A DNA stretch of 64,000 bases from QHXQ01 sp045807745 (GCA_045807745.1 JBJMGT010000022.1:124001-188000); one strand, 5' to 3'. Positions 34,896 through 43,402 are shown, numbered from the stretch's first letter. Notes: generated by a model from the sequence alone, not told the origin. Translations and numbers: made by a program.

Positions 34896-35000
34896 AAATT
34901 TTCCCTCCTGTATTCACTAGAGATGCCCGCGCGGGCGGGCTTGGTTGGCTGCCTCAGGGGGTTAATACGGCGCGGCAGCCGCACTTGTTTCCCAGCGCGG

Positions 35001-37187
35001 TCAACGAGTGAAGCAGTCTTGCTGTTCGACGAAGCTCGCGTCAGAGACCACGACGTTGTGCCGCACCTCCGTCAGTTTGATCACGCCGCTCGGGCTGCGC
35101 ACGGTGAAAGGATACATGAGTCCGTCCACTTCTCTGTAGTCCTCAAAATAGACTTCATCTTGACGTAATAGCAGTCCCGTCTTCGTGTCGAAATAGAGTA
35201 GCGTGGAATCCCCGCCTTGCGCCGGCGTCGCTTCGACGACATAAGCGTTTGCAGCGCCGAGTTGCACCTGCCCCTGCAATTTCATCTGTGGGTAAAGCTG
35301 TCTGAGTTGGATGCTCCAATGAAGCGTGGCCGTGCGGCGCATGCTGGCCAGCTCCATCCCCTTCAACTCTCTGAAGCCGAACAGCGGAATCTGCTCGTAG
35401 CCATACGCGCCGGTGAAAGCGCGCCGCATGATGCCGACGCTCGGAAGAGTGATCAAACTGATCGACTTGTCCGGTGCTTTCTCGATGATCTCAACCGCAC
35501 CGACGATCGTCGCGCCGGAGAACGAGCCGCTGAACGTGCCCTTAGACACGCGACTTGAAATGCGCTCGACCACCGCCGGCCCGCCGATGGCTTGTACGTA
35601 GCGGTCTATGATCTGCTCGACGAGCGGATCGTTGGGCGCGGGCGTCGGCGTCGGCACGGCGCTGGGTGGCGCGGCGGTCTCGTCCGGCGCGCTCTCGTCA
35701 GCCGGCACGAACGCGGGCGTCGGCACGCGCGGCTGTATGACGTTGACGGCCGCTTCAAGTTGCGGGTCGCGCCCTGCGAGCAATGTGCGGCGGTCGAGTT
35801 TGACGGCGATGTCGGGCTGGACGCCGCGTCCTTCGATCAGATTCCCGCGCGGCGTGTGAAAGTCTGCGAAGGCGTATTGCAAGATCGCGCCCGTCGGCAA
35901 CTCTTTGGCGATGGACGGCAAGGTTGCGCCCGCGCTCCGCTCGCCGACGACAACTGCCCGCGCCGTCTCCTGCAAACCGCTCGCCAACATCTCGCCCGCC
36001 GACTGTGTGCTGTCGTCGATGAGCACCACGAGTTGTCCCGTGTACACGTGCTTCTGCGGGATGACGACGAAGGGCAGAGCGCCATCGCGCGTCCGCATCG
36101 AGCCGAGCGAGACGGCACGTGTCTCCAACAACCCGCCCATGCCGTAGAGCACGCCCAACACGCCGCCGCGATTGCCGCGCAGATCGATGATCACGCCCGG
36201 CGCGTCCGCCATCGTGCGCAACGCTGTACAGAACTTGTCCAGCACCGGCACGGCGAACAGATTGAAGCGAATGTAACCGATGCCTTGTCGCAAGCGCCGC
36301 GCTTCAAACTCGACGAAGAGCGGTGGCAGCGACTGGATGGGCGGCGACATCTCGCCCTTCAGTCGTTCGCGCGGCACGCTCACGCGGTGCGGACGGTTTA
36401 GCGCGTCGAGGTAACTGATGCGCGCATACGTGCCCGGCGGGCCGTTGAAGAGACCGACGACGAGTTCGGTTGGGAGTTGATGGCGCACCACAGGTTGATA
36501 GATGGACGCGCGCTTCATCTGCCATAGGGCAGTGCTCAACAGGCGACCGTCAACACTACGCACGATGAAGCCGGGGCGCAGACCTGCGCGGGCCGCAGAC
36601 GATTGTGGTTCGACGCGCGTGATGACCGCCGCACCATTGAGGATGCGCAAGTCTATGCCGATGCCGTTGGTCAGACGCTCTGTGACGTTGAGACCTTGCT
36701 GCGAGCGTGGCGACACTGGCTTGTCCGGTTCGTCCGCGTCCGACTCTTCCGGCGCAACGGCGGGGATGCTCTCCGGCGGGATGATGACGAAGTGCGAGCG
36801 CCCCAGCCGATTCAGCATCTCCTGCAACAGGAGGTGCAGTTCACGGTCGCTCATAGTTCGCGCCACGCGCGGCGCAAACTCCGCGTGAACGGCGTCCCAG
36901 TCCACACCGCCGTAAGTCGGATCGAAGTGATAATCCTTGACCGCGCGCCAGACGATCTCAAATGCGTCCCTGCGCCGTGCAGCCGCATCCGACTCGGTCG
37001 GCGTGGGCGACGCTGGCGCAACGGCGTTCGGGCGCACAGGCGTCTGCCCACCCCAAGCGTTGACACCGAGCGCAAAGCTCACGAGCACGACGGCGCTAAA
37101 CATTCGGCCGGCAGCAAAACAGCCGCCCGCGTTTGCTCGCAGGCGGCTGACCGGTGCACGTTGAGAAATTAGCAAGACGTGGCGCAT
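35001..37187 (-). CDS. S41 family peptidase with PDZ-like region and C-terminal LolA-like domain
   Basis: The 728-residue exported protein has a long N-region and hydrophobic core (FSAVVLVSFALGVNAWGGQ). A start at ATG 37101-37103 is an alternative, but GGTGAG precedes the first ATG. Tail-specific protease features follow: a PDZ-like segment (AARAGLRPGFIVRSVDGRLL), IDLRGNRGGVLGVLYG, and the nucleophile in DDSTQSAGEMLASG. The expected lysine region reads GERSAGATLPS without Lys, so catalysis may follow the tricorn-like arrangement. After a Pro/Ala-rich linker, residues 520-728 resemble LolA-type or outer-membrane-lipoprotein-sorting beta folds (DPLVEQIIDRYVQAIGG, YVVEATPAQGG, LLYFDTKTGLLLRQ). 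Such S41 plus LolA-like fusions suggest envelope work; the substrate is unknown. Confidence 0.85.
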   Translation of the reverse strand: MRHVLLISQRAPVSRLRANAGGCFAAGRMFSAVVLVSFALGVNAWGGQTPVRPNAVAPASPTPTESDAAARRRDAFEIVWRAVKDYHFDPTYGGVDWDAVHAEFAPRVARTMSDRELHLLLQEMLNRLGRSHFVIIPPESIPAVAPEESDADEPDKPVSPRSQQGLNVTERLTNGIGIDLRILNGAAVITRVEPQSSAARAGLRPGFIVRSVDGRLLSTALWQMKRASIYQPVVRHQLPTELVVGLFNGPPGTYARISYLDALNRPHRVSVPRERLKGEMSPPIQSLPPLFVEFEARRLRQGIGYIRFNLFAVPVLDKFCTALRTMADAPGVIIDLRGNRGGVLGVLYGMGGLLETRAVSLGSMRTRDGALPFVVIPQKHVYTGQLVVLIDDSTQSAGEMLASGLQETARAVVVGERSAGATLPSIAKELPTGAILQYAFADFHTPRGNLIEGRGVQPDIAVKLDRRTLLAGRDPQLEAAVNVIQPRVPTPAFVPADESAPDETAAPPSAVPTPTPAPNDPLVEQIIDRYVQAIGGPAVVERISSRVSKGTFSGSFSGATIVGAVEIIEKAPDKSISLITLPSVGIMRRAFTGAYGYEQIPLFGFRELKGMELASMRRTATLHWSIQLRQLYPQMKLQGQVQLGAANAYVVEATPAQGGDSTLLYFDTKTGLLLRQDEVYFEDYREVDGLMYPFTVRSPSGVIKLTEVRHNVVVSDASFVEQQDCFTR

Positions 37188-37276
37188 GGCTCACCGGCAC
37201 TGATTTTATCATCCTTCTCAGACATTAGCTGACTTAATGCGCGCGATTAAAACAATTGCGGCCGCCTATGACGATT

Positions 37277-37303
37277 TTGACACATCGCTGAGCGTAGGAT
37301 AAT
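37277..37303 (+). promoter_or_regulatory. possible promoter of the 37371 gene
   Basis: TTGACA (37277-37282) and GATAAT (37298-37303) with a short 15-nt spacer, about 70 nt before the start. A GC-rich hairpin (GGCCGGGGCA pairing with TGCCGCCGGCC, about 37306-37334) lies in the leader. Confidence 0.35.
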
Positions 37304-37370
37304 TAGGCCGGGGCAAATGAGTGCCGCCGGCCTGAACCGCCTGTCAGAGGCGTAGCAATGGAGGTTTAGT

Positions 37371-37685
37371 ATGCCCATCTCATTTAGGTTAGAGCACGTG
37401 ATTGAGGAAGTCCTGTCGGCCCAACCGCGCAGTCAGCAGCGCGCTTTGCGGAAGTTAGCTGGCGTGAAGTTGTCCACGTATGCGGCCGCAGACGTATGGC
37501 CGCAGGTACTGGAACACAAGTGGTACTTGAGCGAGCGCTTAGGTCGGGATGTGGGATTGCGCGTGGCGGCGGTCGATTACTTCGAGAACATTCAGCCGCC
37601 GCACCTGTTCGCATCAGTCCGCGCAGAGAGGGAGACGCTCCCGCCCCGTCTGCCGATGATGATGCCCTTCGGCCAACGGGCTTAG
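37371..37685 (+). CDS. small protein resembling the C-terminal segment of DUF4032 proteins
   Basis: The 104-residue protein has GGAGG 7 nt before ATG 37371. The part WPQVLEHKWYLSERLGRDVG followed by AAVDYFENI matches, from memory, the conserved HRWYLSE-x-GRDVG stretch of DUF4032 proteins, but the rest of that family (a kinase-like domain) is absent. It may be a natural stand-alone domain or a remnant. The C-terminus (PRLPMMMPFGQRA) is proline/methionine-rich. It is flanked downstream by a heptad-like repeat. Confidence 0.6.
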   Translation: MPISFRLEHVIEEVLSAQPRSQQRALRKLAGVKLSTYAAADVWPQVLEHKWYLSERLGRDVGLRVAAVDYFENIQPPHLFASVRAERETLPPRLPMMMPFGQRA

Positions 37686-37721
37686 GCTATGTCCTGAGTT
37701 GAATTACTTTGGCAAGCAAAC

Positions 37722-37799
37722 TCACCGCAGAGACACAGAGAACACAGAGGGGCACAGAGAATTGCAAGTCTCCGTGCAGCCTCTGTGCCTCTGTGGTGA
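37722..37799. repeat. CACAGAG-type inverted repeat
   Basis: The left arm 37722-37750 (units CACAGAG, AACACAGAG) and right arm 37780-37799 pair imperfectly (TCACCGCAGAGACACAGAG against the complement of CTCTGTGCCTCTGTGGTGA). Periodicity here is 8-10 nt rather than strictly 7, so it may be a separate subfamily. Confidence 0.65.
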
Positions 37800-37833
37800 A
37801 CCGCCCGTGCCTGACCTACAACTGAATAGCGAT

Positions 37834-38067
37834 CTAAGGCGTGACCAAGCCCCGCTTGATGTTTTTCTGCCACGCTTCATAGTTCCGCACGCGGCGCTTG
37901 GCCTGCTTACGAGTCAGGCCCATCTTTTCCGCCACGTAGCTAATGCGTGCGGTGCGGTCGTTCTTCTTATCGTAGCGGTCGCCTGTCGCCTCCTGATAAA
38001 GTTCGTAGGCGCGCGTCCATTCAGCTTTAACTTCGGGCGTGGCGATACTGCCCCGCAACTTCGGCAT
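37834..38067 (-). CDS. small basic helical protein of unknown function
   Basis: The 77-residue protein (MPKLRGSIATPEVKAEW...) is rich in Lys and Arg with several predicted helices (ISYVAEKMGLTRKQAKRRVR). This segment could be a helix-turn-helix, and a DNA-binding role is possible. The start ATG 38065-38067 has a weak AAGAG upstream. No relative recognised. Confidence 0.5.
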   Translation of the reverse strand: MPKLRGSIATPEVKAEWTRAYELYQEATGDRYDKKNDRTARISYVAEKMGLTRKQAKRRVRNYEAWQKNIKRGLVTP

Positions 38068-38325
38068 CTCTTAGTTGGCCTCTCTTACTCTTAGTCGTTG
38101 TCAACTTGGCGGGTTAAAGCAGCCCGGTGGGTGACAGAGTAGAACGCAATTATTGTTGGGCGGGACTCGGCGGTTAGAACTCTGTCGCTCGTGGTCAGAG
38201 TGGGCTGCTCCCGGACTCGCCCCGCGCCCCAAAGGGCGGACTCTAACAAGATTCTCGCGCTCTGTCCATGTAAGCTTTTACGCAATTATTCCCAAGAGCC
38301 GGAAAAGCCATTCTCAGGCGCAACC

Positions 38326-38607
38326 CTACTGCGGCAACCAAAGCTTGGCCGCCATGACGATTTCGACTCCCGTCGGCAGCAACAGCGGCTCAGCCGATTT
38401 GGTGAAAAACGCAAACCCTTTGTAGCTGACCAGATATTGATAGTTAGTTGAGAAGAAGCCGCCTTCGGCATAGATGACCAACGGGCGCTCGACTTTGCGC
38501 AGGATGGTCTGGAAAGCGGCGGGGTCAACCCGCACCACCACGCCACTAGCTTTGATCGCGTTAGCGATTGCGGCCGCGGCCGCCGCGGCTGCGCCTGCTG
38601 CTGCCAT
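38326..38607 (-). CDS. small unknown protein with alanine-rich N-terminus
   Basis: The 93-residue protein has GAAGGAGG 8 nt before ATG 38605-38607, a near-perfect ribosome site. It begins with an unusual Ala/Gly run (AAAGAAAAAAAAIANAI), followed by a compact beta-rich part (ASGVVVRVDPAAFQTILRKV, PLVIYAEGGFFSTNYQYLVS, GFAFFTKS). The aromatic YKGFAFFTKS ending is seen in small conserved hypotheticals. Function unknown. Confidence 0.6.
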   Translation of the reverse strand: MAAAGAAAAAAAAIANAIKASGVVVRVDPAAFQTILRKVERPLVIYAEGGFFSTNYQYLVSYKGFAFFTKSAEPLLLPTGVEIVMAAKLWLPQ

Positions 38608-38635
38608 TAATTAAGCCTCCTTCAATTCGTCGGCT

Positions 38636-39475
38636 TCAACTTTGACTCAACTCAATCCGGGCCGTCTCGGCCTCGAAGTAAAAATGGTCGGACGGGCGAC
38701 CTTCGGGCAAAGCCTCTGCCGGGGGCGTTGGAGAATGTGCAAAGCGCAGCGTCCCCGTCACGCGCACGTCTTTACCTTCCATCTGTGCGTAAGGCTCGCC
38801 CCACGTAAACGCCCCCGTCGGCACGAGGTAAACGGGCCGCCCGCCGACGAGGATGAACGGCCCGACCTTCCCACGCAATGAGAACCGCCCGCGCATCTGG
38901 ACGCGCTCGCCTAGGTGCTGCTGCAACTCACTGTCGGATGCGCCGGTCAGATCCAAGGGTATCGCCGTAGGCTGCGCATCTGGCGGCGGCGCAGTCGGCT
39001 GCTTGATGCGCGTGAAGTGTGCCGCGACCACTTGCCAACGTCCGACACGTTTCAGATAAGTGTTGGTAAAATAGACGCGGTCGTTGATCTTGTTGCCTTT
39101 GTATGTGTAGTTCTCAATGATGTACCCGGTCGAGATCGCAGCGTTGTCAAACACGCGCACTTGCGTGCTCTCGTCCGCGATTTTGAAGATGGCAGCGGGC
39201 GATGGCTCTGTGTAATCGGCCACGACGTTGGCGCGTTTCTGGGCCTTGTTCAAAATTTGGCCGTTGCTGCCCGTGATCAAAAAATCTTCGGCCACGATGC
39301 GGTCAAAATCTTGTAAATCTTTGCTGCTGTAAGCTTCAATAATCCACTGTCGATCCAGGCGCTTAATTTCTTCAACGATGTTACCAGCGCGCGGCGCTTG
39401 CTTATCATTCGTCTGCGCGCACACTACCGACAAGGCGGCCACGGCCAACACGATGCTTGCTAAGCTGCGCTTCAT
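38636..39475 (-). CDS. secreted DUF4440 (NTF2-like) protein with extra C-terminal domain
   Basis: AAAGGAG with 8-nt spacing selects ATG 39473-39475 (MKRSLASIVLAVAALSVVCA); a GTG three codons upstream overlaps that site. The 279-residue product has a signal peptide and an NTF2/SnoaL-like DUF4440 domain (IVEEIKRLDRQWIIEAYSSK, DRIVAEDFLITGSNGQ, VGRWQVVAAHFTRIK). A C-terminal beta domain of about 110 residues follows (LGERVQMRGRFSLRG). DUF4440 folds can bind small ligands; the role is unknown. It is one of three DUF4440 genes in the window. Confidence 0.8.
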   Translation of the reverse strand: MKRSLASIVLAVAALSVVCAQTNDKQAPRAGNIVEEIKRLDRQWIIEAYSSKDLQDFDRIVAEDFLITGSNGQILNKAQKRANVVADYTEPSPAAIFKIADESTQVRVFDNAAISTGYIIENYTYKGNKINDRVYFTNTYLKRVGRWQVVAAHFTRIKQPTAPPPDAQPTAIPLDLTGASDSELQQHLGERVQMRGRFSLRGKVGPFILVGGRPVYLVPTGAFTWGEPYAQMEGKDVRVTGTLRFAHSPTPPAEALPEGRPSDHFYFEAETARIELSQS

Positions 39476-39777
39476 AGCTGCCACTCCTTTGTCAGCTCAT
39501 CATAGCAAGCGCGTTCACATCAAGGAAGGGGCTTACGCTCGAACTACCTCCACGCCGAATGACAGCGTCAAACTACAACGTTAGGAAACACCGTGAAAGA
39601 TGGTGTCCGGATTGCGCTGTCGGAGACGCGGCGGCAGCGTAATCGGCGATGAGCGTGGCCTCCGTCGGCTGCCAGATGAAGGTCAGTGCGGCTCACACCT
39701 CGGTGCTTAAGTTCGGCAAGTGTATGCGTTATTATTCTTGCTCGCATAACGTAGTTTCGCCTTGGGAGGGTTAAAAC

Positions 39778-40755
39778 TTGCAGCACTGCGCACGTCATCT
39801 GTTGCTCCTCGTTGCCCTGAGTCTCGGCTCGGTCAGCCTCGCACAGAATTTCCAACAGAGAGAATCGCCTGCGCCGTCTGCTACGAGGCCGAATGAGTTG
39901 CAGCAGGTGTTCATGACGACCGAAGGCGGCTTCACCATCGCCCTACCCGACCCGCCAACCCGCGACGAGCCGCGCCCCGGCGGGTCGGAGAAGGCGGGCA
40001 CGGCCGGGCGCACATACAGTTGGTTTACCAACGCGGGCGCTTATTACGTCAACTACTACGACTCATTCCCCGGCCCGGTCGGGCCAATCGACAGTGGCCA
40101 AGTCTTAGACGGTCTGCAAGAGATGATACTGAAGACGGTCGGCGGGAAACTGCTGGCGCAGACGGCAATGGTGTTGGACTGGTACGCCGGTCGAGAATTG
40201 CGCGTCGAGAATGACAAAGGGTTCTACATCTTCAGACTCTTCCCGGTCAGACAGCGCCTCTATCAACTCACGGCCTTTTTCCCCAAGAGTATGAACGTGA
40301 CGGAGGCGCAGCAAGCGGCGGCAGCGCGGACGCTCGACTCCTTCAGGCTGCTGCCCGGTAAAGCCGAAGCGGCGGGCGAAGTCGAGCGGCTGTTGCAGGC
40401 ATGGCAGGGGCAGGTGCTCGTGCTCGGTCGCTGTCTGGACTGTAAGCCTGAGAAGAAGACTACAGTAATTTATCCGGGCATACGGGGTGAAGTCACGGAG
40501 GGCAAGGCGGTCTCCAAGCCTCAGCCGGAGTACCCGCCTATCGCCAAAGCCGCCCACGCTTCGGGCACCGTCTTGGTGCAGATAATCGTTGACGAGGCGG
40601 GGAAGGTCGTGGCGGCGCAGGCCATCACCGGCCATCCACTATTGAAACCGGCGGCGGTCAGTGCGGCGCGGCAGGCGCGCTTCACGCCGACGCTCTTAGA
40701 CGGCAAGCCCGTGAAGGTGGCCGGTCTCATCACCTATAACTTCGTTCTTATCTAA
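39778..40755 (+). CDS. exported protein with TonB C-terminal domain
   Basis: Start TTG 39778 is supported by GGGAGG 8 nt upstream and a following signal peptide (LLLLVALSLGSVSLAQ). Residues 40-210 form an unknown domain (EGGFTIALPDPP, YSWFTNAGAYYVNYYDSFPG). The last 90 residues are a TonB_C domain (PQPEYPPIAKAAHASGTVLV, VIVDEAGKV-like IIVDEAGKVVAAQAITGH, AVSAARQARFTPTL). There is no N-terminal transmembrane anchor as in classical TonB, so it is probably periplasmic. A paralogous C-domain is found at 63089-63958. Confidence 0.82.
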   Translation: MQHCARHLLLLVALSLGSVSLAQNFQQRESPAPSATRPNELQQVFMTTEGGFTIALPDPPTRDEPRPGGSEKAGTAGRTYSWFTNAGAYYVNYYDSFPGPVGPIDSGQVLDGLQEMILKTVGGKLLAQTAMVLDWYAGRELRVENDKGFYIFRLFPVRQRLYQLTAFFPKSMNVTEAQQAAAARTLDSFRLLPGKAEAAGEVERLLQAWQGQVLVLGRCLDCKPEKKTTVIYPGIRGEVTEGKAVSKPQPEYPPIAKAAHASGTVLVQIIVDEAGKVVAAQAITGHPLLKPAAVSAARQARFTPTLLDGKPVKVAGLITYNFVLI

Positions 40756-40797
40756 CGAAGAGCAGGGCGATGCTTTTTCATTTGGAACCGGCGCGGC

Positions 40798-41337
40798 TTA
40801 ATGATTAGTCTGGGGCTTAGGTGACTTATTAACCTGTACTGTCTCCCACATTGTTCCATCAGTGAATCGAACATTATGTATCTGTACGTCTATACGAGTA
40901 GCGTTATCCAAACAGTCCTGAATTGACTGCGGTCTTACTGGGTCTTCCTCGCCCGCCTCGAATTCACGTTTTTCGCCAGGTAGGAAAGGTTTATCCGGCA
41001 AAAATCCCATCCCGCCGCCGGCTGGTATTGCGTCCGTGCTGCATCTTTTGTAGGAGGTGTAGCCAAAGTCTGAAATCGGCTTGCTGCCGACGTTCATTAC
41101 CTCGACCTCGAATACCCGCGCCGTCTTTTTGGTGATTGACACAATCGAGATAGGTGACTGCGGTTGAATCACCGCCGCCGTAACTGGGACGACAGGGCGC
41201 GCGTGCTCAATAGCTTCTCGGGCGGCCCTCTCTTTATTCGCCACTTTCTCTTTATGGGCTTTCCACAATAAGGTAGTGCCTATGCCGCAGGAGAGGGATA
41301 AGAAGCTCACCAATAGATGAAGGGCGATACGTTTCAT
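40798..41337 (-). CDS. membrane-anchored protein of unknown function
   Basis: GGGAG lies 8 nt before ATG 41335-41337, giving 179 residues; a longer frame upstream lacks a ribosome site. The N-terminal anchor (IALHLLVSFLSLSCGIGTTL) resembles the anchor of the 34611-34895 protein. The extracytoplasmic part is a beta-sandwich-like domain (ISIVSITKKTARVFEVEVMN, VGSKPISDFGYTSY, EKREFEAGEEDP, DVQIHNVRFTDGTMWE), of the kind found in proteins comparing added and missing groups. No function recognised. Confidence 0.62.
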   Translation of the reverse strand: MKRIALHLLVSFLSLSCGIGTTLLWKAHKEKVANKERAAREAIEHARPVVPVTAAVIQPQSPISIVSITKKTARVFEVEVMNVGSKPISDFGYTSYKRCSTDAIPAGGGMGFLPDKPFLPGEKREFEAGEEDPVRPQSIQDCLDNATRIDVQIHNVRFTDGTMWETVQVNKSPKPQTNH

Positions 41338-41522
41338 GTCTTTACTCCCTCGGTTAATCTTGGTTGGGCGCACGGATTATAACAGTTCTCAACGTGGCCG
41401 ATTGAAGGTTTTATCGAGCGAGAAAGGGCAGCATAAAAAGTTTAGGGCCGTTTATGGAACTGCATCGCCGCGCGAGCGTCTTAACAGAGACGAGCCAGCA
41501 GACGCACCTGTGGAGACGAGCC

Positions 41523-42074
41523 ATGCGGGATGTACTGAGACGCATCAACGCGAGACATCACGAAGCACTGAGCCGACTCTTCGTCGTGCAGGTTGCCTTA
41601 GTGGCCGCCTGCTTCCTTACAATGGTGGATGGCCCAAGCCCCGCCAGCCCTTTCTTGTTCATCCTCAGTCTCTTCGTGTGGCCGCTGGTGGCGGCATGGC
41701 CAGCGCGGAATGGCCGGCTGCTGCGGGGTGCGATGACAAATGCGCTCGCCATCCTATTCTGGTTAGCGTGCATCATCTACTCCGACGGTTGGTTCGTCAC
41801 GTTGCGTGACTGGCGGATATTACTGACTATCCTCGCCTTCGGCATCGTGAGCGGCATGGCGGCCGGCGGGCTGGTCGAAAGGTGGCGCACCAGCAGACTG
41901 TGCAAGACTGATCAGAGGCTAGGCGCAGTCGCGGCCCTGCCGCTGCATCCCGCCAGTGCCTCCTGTGTCTTCCCCGCCACTACCGGGTTGCCCATCGTCA
42001 GCACCTGCTGCCACACGGCCCGCGCGTCATCAATTCGCCCCATCCGACAGAACACCCCGCCTATGTTGAAGTAG
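41523..42074 (+). CDS. small polytopic membrane protein (intact paralogue of the 61134 locus)
   Basis: ATG 41523 follows GGAGAC at the same place as in its paralogue at 61134. The product (183 residues) has about four helices (LFVVQVALVAACFLTMV, LFILSLFVWPLVAAWP, ILLTILAFGIVSGMAAGGLV). Identity to the paralogue covers MRDxLRRxxARHxE at the start through GMAAGGxVERWR. After that the reading frame runs antisense into the end of the TPR gene (163-nt convergent overlap), so the last 55 residues may be a non-homologous extension rather than an original C-terminus. Function unknown. Confidence 0.65.
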   Translation: MRDVLRRINARHHEALSRLFVVQVALVAACFLTMVDGPSPASPFLFILSLFVWPLVAAWPARNGRLLRGAMTNALAILFWLACIIYSDGWFVTLRDWRILLTILAFGIVSGMAAGGLVERWRTSRLCKTDQRLGAVAALPLHPASASCVFPATTGLPIVSTCCHTARASSIRPIRQNTPPMLK

Positions 42075-42937
42075 CCCATCGCAAAGCCTGGCGCGAGCCG
42101 CACCGCTTCACGGAGTTCCGCGAGCGCCTCCTCGTGCTGCCCTAAGCGGGAGAGCACATTGCCCAAGTTGTTGTGCGCGTACACATCGTCCGGGGCGAGG
42201 CGCACGGCCTCACGGTCAACCTTCAGCGCCTCATCCAGCCGCGCTCTCTCCGCCAACACCATGCCGAGGTTGATATAAGGATGGGCATAATCCGGCTTTA
42301 GCTTGATAGCCTCACGATACGCCTGTTCCGCCGCAGCTAAGTCACCGCTGTCTTGGAGATACTTCCCCATGTTGAAGTAGTAGCGCGCCGGCTCTTCCGA
42401 CGTTTTGGCCCCCTGCTGTAAGACGGCGACAGCATCTCCGACCCTATTCATCCGCACGTAAGTCTCGGCCAAGCTGTCATAAGCTAAGTCGTACTTTGGG
42501 TTAATGCGAATGGCTTCCTTAAACTCTGAGATGGCGCGTTCCACCTGCCCCTGCCCGCGCAGAACCTTGCCGAGCACGTAATGAGCCTTGTCAAAGTTCG
42601 GGGCGAGGCGGATAGCTTCTTGTGCGGGGGCTAGGGCTTCGTCATACCGGCCCAGTTCATTGAGGGCCAGCGCCAGATTCTTCTGTGCCTCAGCGAAGTT
42701 GGGCGCGAGTCGGACTGCTTCGCGGCACTTCGATAATGCCGCCTCATAGTTGTCATGATGAATGAGTTCGTAGGCGGCGTCGTTAAGCGCCTTCGCTTCG
42801 GGCGGCACGTCCTTTGTCTGGGCGGCGGTTATGCGTGTAGAGCAGGCGCTTGAGACCAGCAGCCCGGCGACGATGAAGAACATAAAGAGACCGGTTACGA
42901 GGCCCGGCAGGATGCGATTCAATTGTTGTTTGCTCAC
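41912..42937 (-). CDS. exported tetratricopeptide repeat protein
   Basis: The 341-residue protein has an N-terminal hydrophobic segment (LVTGLFMFFIVAGLLVSSAC) that could be a signal peptide or lipoprotein signal, though the lipobox is imperfect. Seven or more TPR units follow (NYEAALSKCREAVRLAPNFA, RYDEALAPAQEAIRLAPNFD, DLAAAEQAYREAIKLKPDYA). TPR arrays mediate protein binding; the partner is unknown. The 3' end overlaps the convergent membrane-protein gene by 163 nt. Confidence 0.85.
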   Translation of the reverse strand: MSKQQLNRILPGLVTGLFMFFIVAGLLVSSACSTRITAAQTKDVPPEAKALNDAAYELIHHDNYEAALSKCREAVRLAPNFAEAQKNLALALNELGRYDEALAPAQEAIRLAPNFDKAHYVLGKVLRGQGQVERAISEFKEAIRINPKYDLAYDSLAETYVRMNRVGDAVAVLQQGAKTSEEPARYYFNMGKYLQDSGDLAAAEQAYREAIKLKPDYAHPYINLGMVLAERARLDEALKVDREAVRLAPDDVYAHNNLGNVLSRLGQHEEALAELREAVRLAPGFAMGYFNIGGVFCRMGRIDDARAVWQQVLTMGNPVVAGKTQEALAGCSGRAATAPSL

Positions 42938-43043
42938 GAGGTCTTGTCCTTCGGTCTGAGGGTGATGATGGTGTGAGCGGGGCGCGCCTGATTTAACTCA
43001 GGGCAATATTCAAGATAACGCGGCGTCAACACACAGTCAACGG

Positions 43044-43334
43044 CTATTTACGTCGAGGGTTCAGGTGCCTCGGCTTGCTCGGCAGTTTCGCCGGCAGGTC
43101 TAAGTCGTCATCAATTAATACATCTGTCGAAATTCCAGCACACCGCGCGTAGGCCAGTAGAAGCGGCAGCGGCGGCTCACGCACACCCAGTTCATGGTGC
43201 GAAATTTTTGTGTATGAGATTGCCTCTTCCGCACCGAGTCGTCGCAACATCTCGCTCTGGGATAGACCCAACAAGCGAATCTGCCTGAGTTTCTCAGCCA
43301 ACCGCTCTGGCTTCTGTCGTACACCTTTGCTCAT
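43044..43334 (-). CDS. XRE-family helix-turn-helix regulator
   Basis: The 96-residue protein has a lambda-repressor-like HTH (AEKLRQIRLLGLSQSEMLRR, then YTKISHHELGVREPPLPLLLAYA) and a short basic tail (PSKPRHLNPRRK). GGGGG lies just upstream of ATG 43332-43334. The start codon falls inside a perfect 10-bp inverted repeat, and a 20-bp palindrome lies 50 nt further upstream, so self-repression is likely. Target genes beyond itself are unknown; the integrase region starts 1 kb away. Confidence 0.8.
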   Translation of the reverse strand: MSKGVRQKPERLAEKLRQIRLLGLSQSEMLRRLGAEEAISYTKISHHELGVREPPLPLLLAYARCAGISTDVLIDDDLDLPAKLPSKPRHLNPRRK

Positions 43335-43356
43335 TCAGGATTACCCCCTGAATGAG
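43330..43356. promoter_or_regulatory. inverted repeat overlapping the XRE gene start
   Basis: CTCATTCAGG (43330-43339) and CCTGAATGAG (43347-43356) are perfect 10-bp arms. On the mRNA, the stem would hold the AUG in one arm with the Shine-Dalgarno G-run between the arms. It could act as an operator or as a translation-blocking hairpin. Confidence 0.55.
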
Positions 43357-43382
43357 CGAAAGCTGATTGAGCGAGCCTGCTT

Positions 43383-43402
43383 CTATATCCAACCGGATAT
43401 AG
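43383..43402. promoter_or_regulatory. 20-bp palindrome upstream of the XRE gene
   Basis: CTATATCC-AACC-GGATATAG is a perfect 8+4+8 palindrome, about 50 nt upstream of the XRE start, in a good position for a promoter-overlapping operator. Confidence 0.5.
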
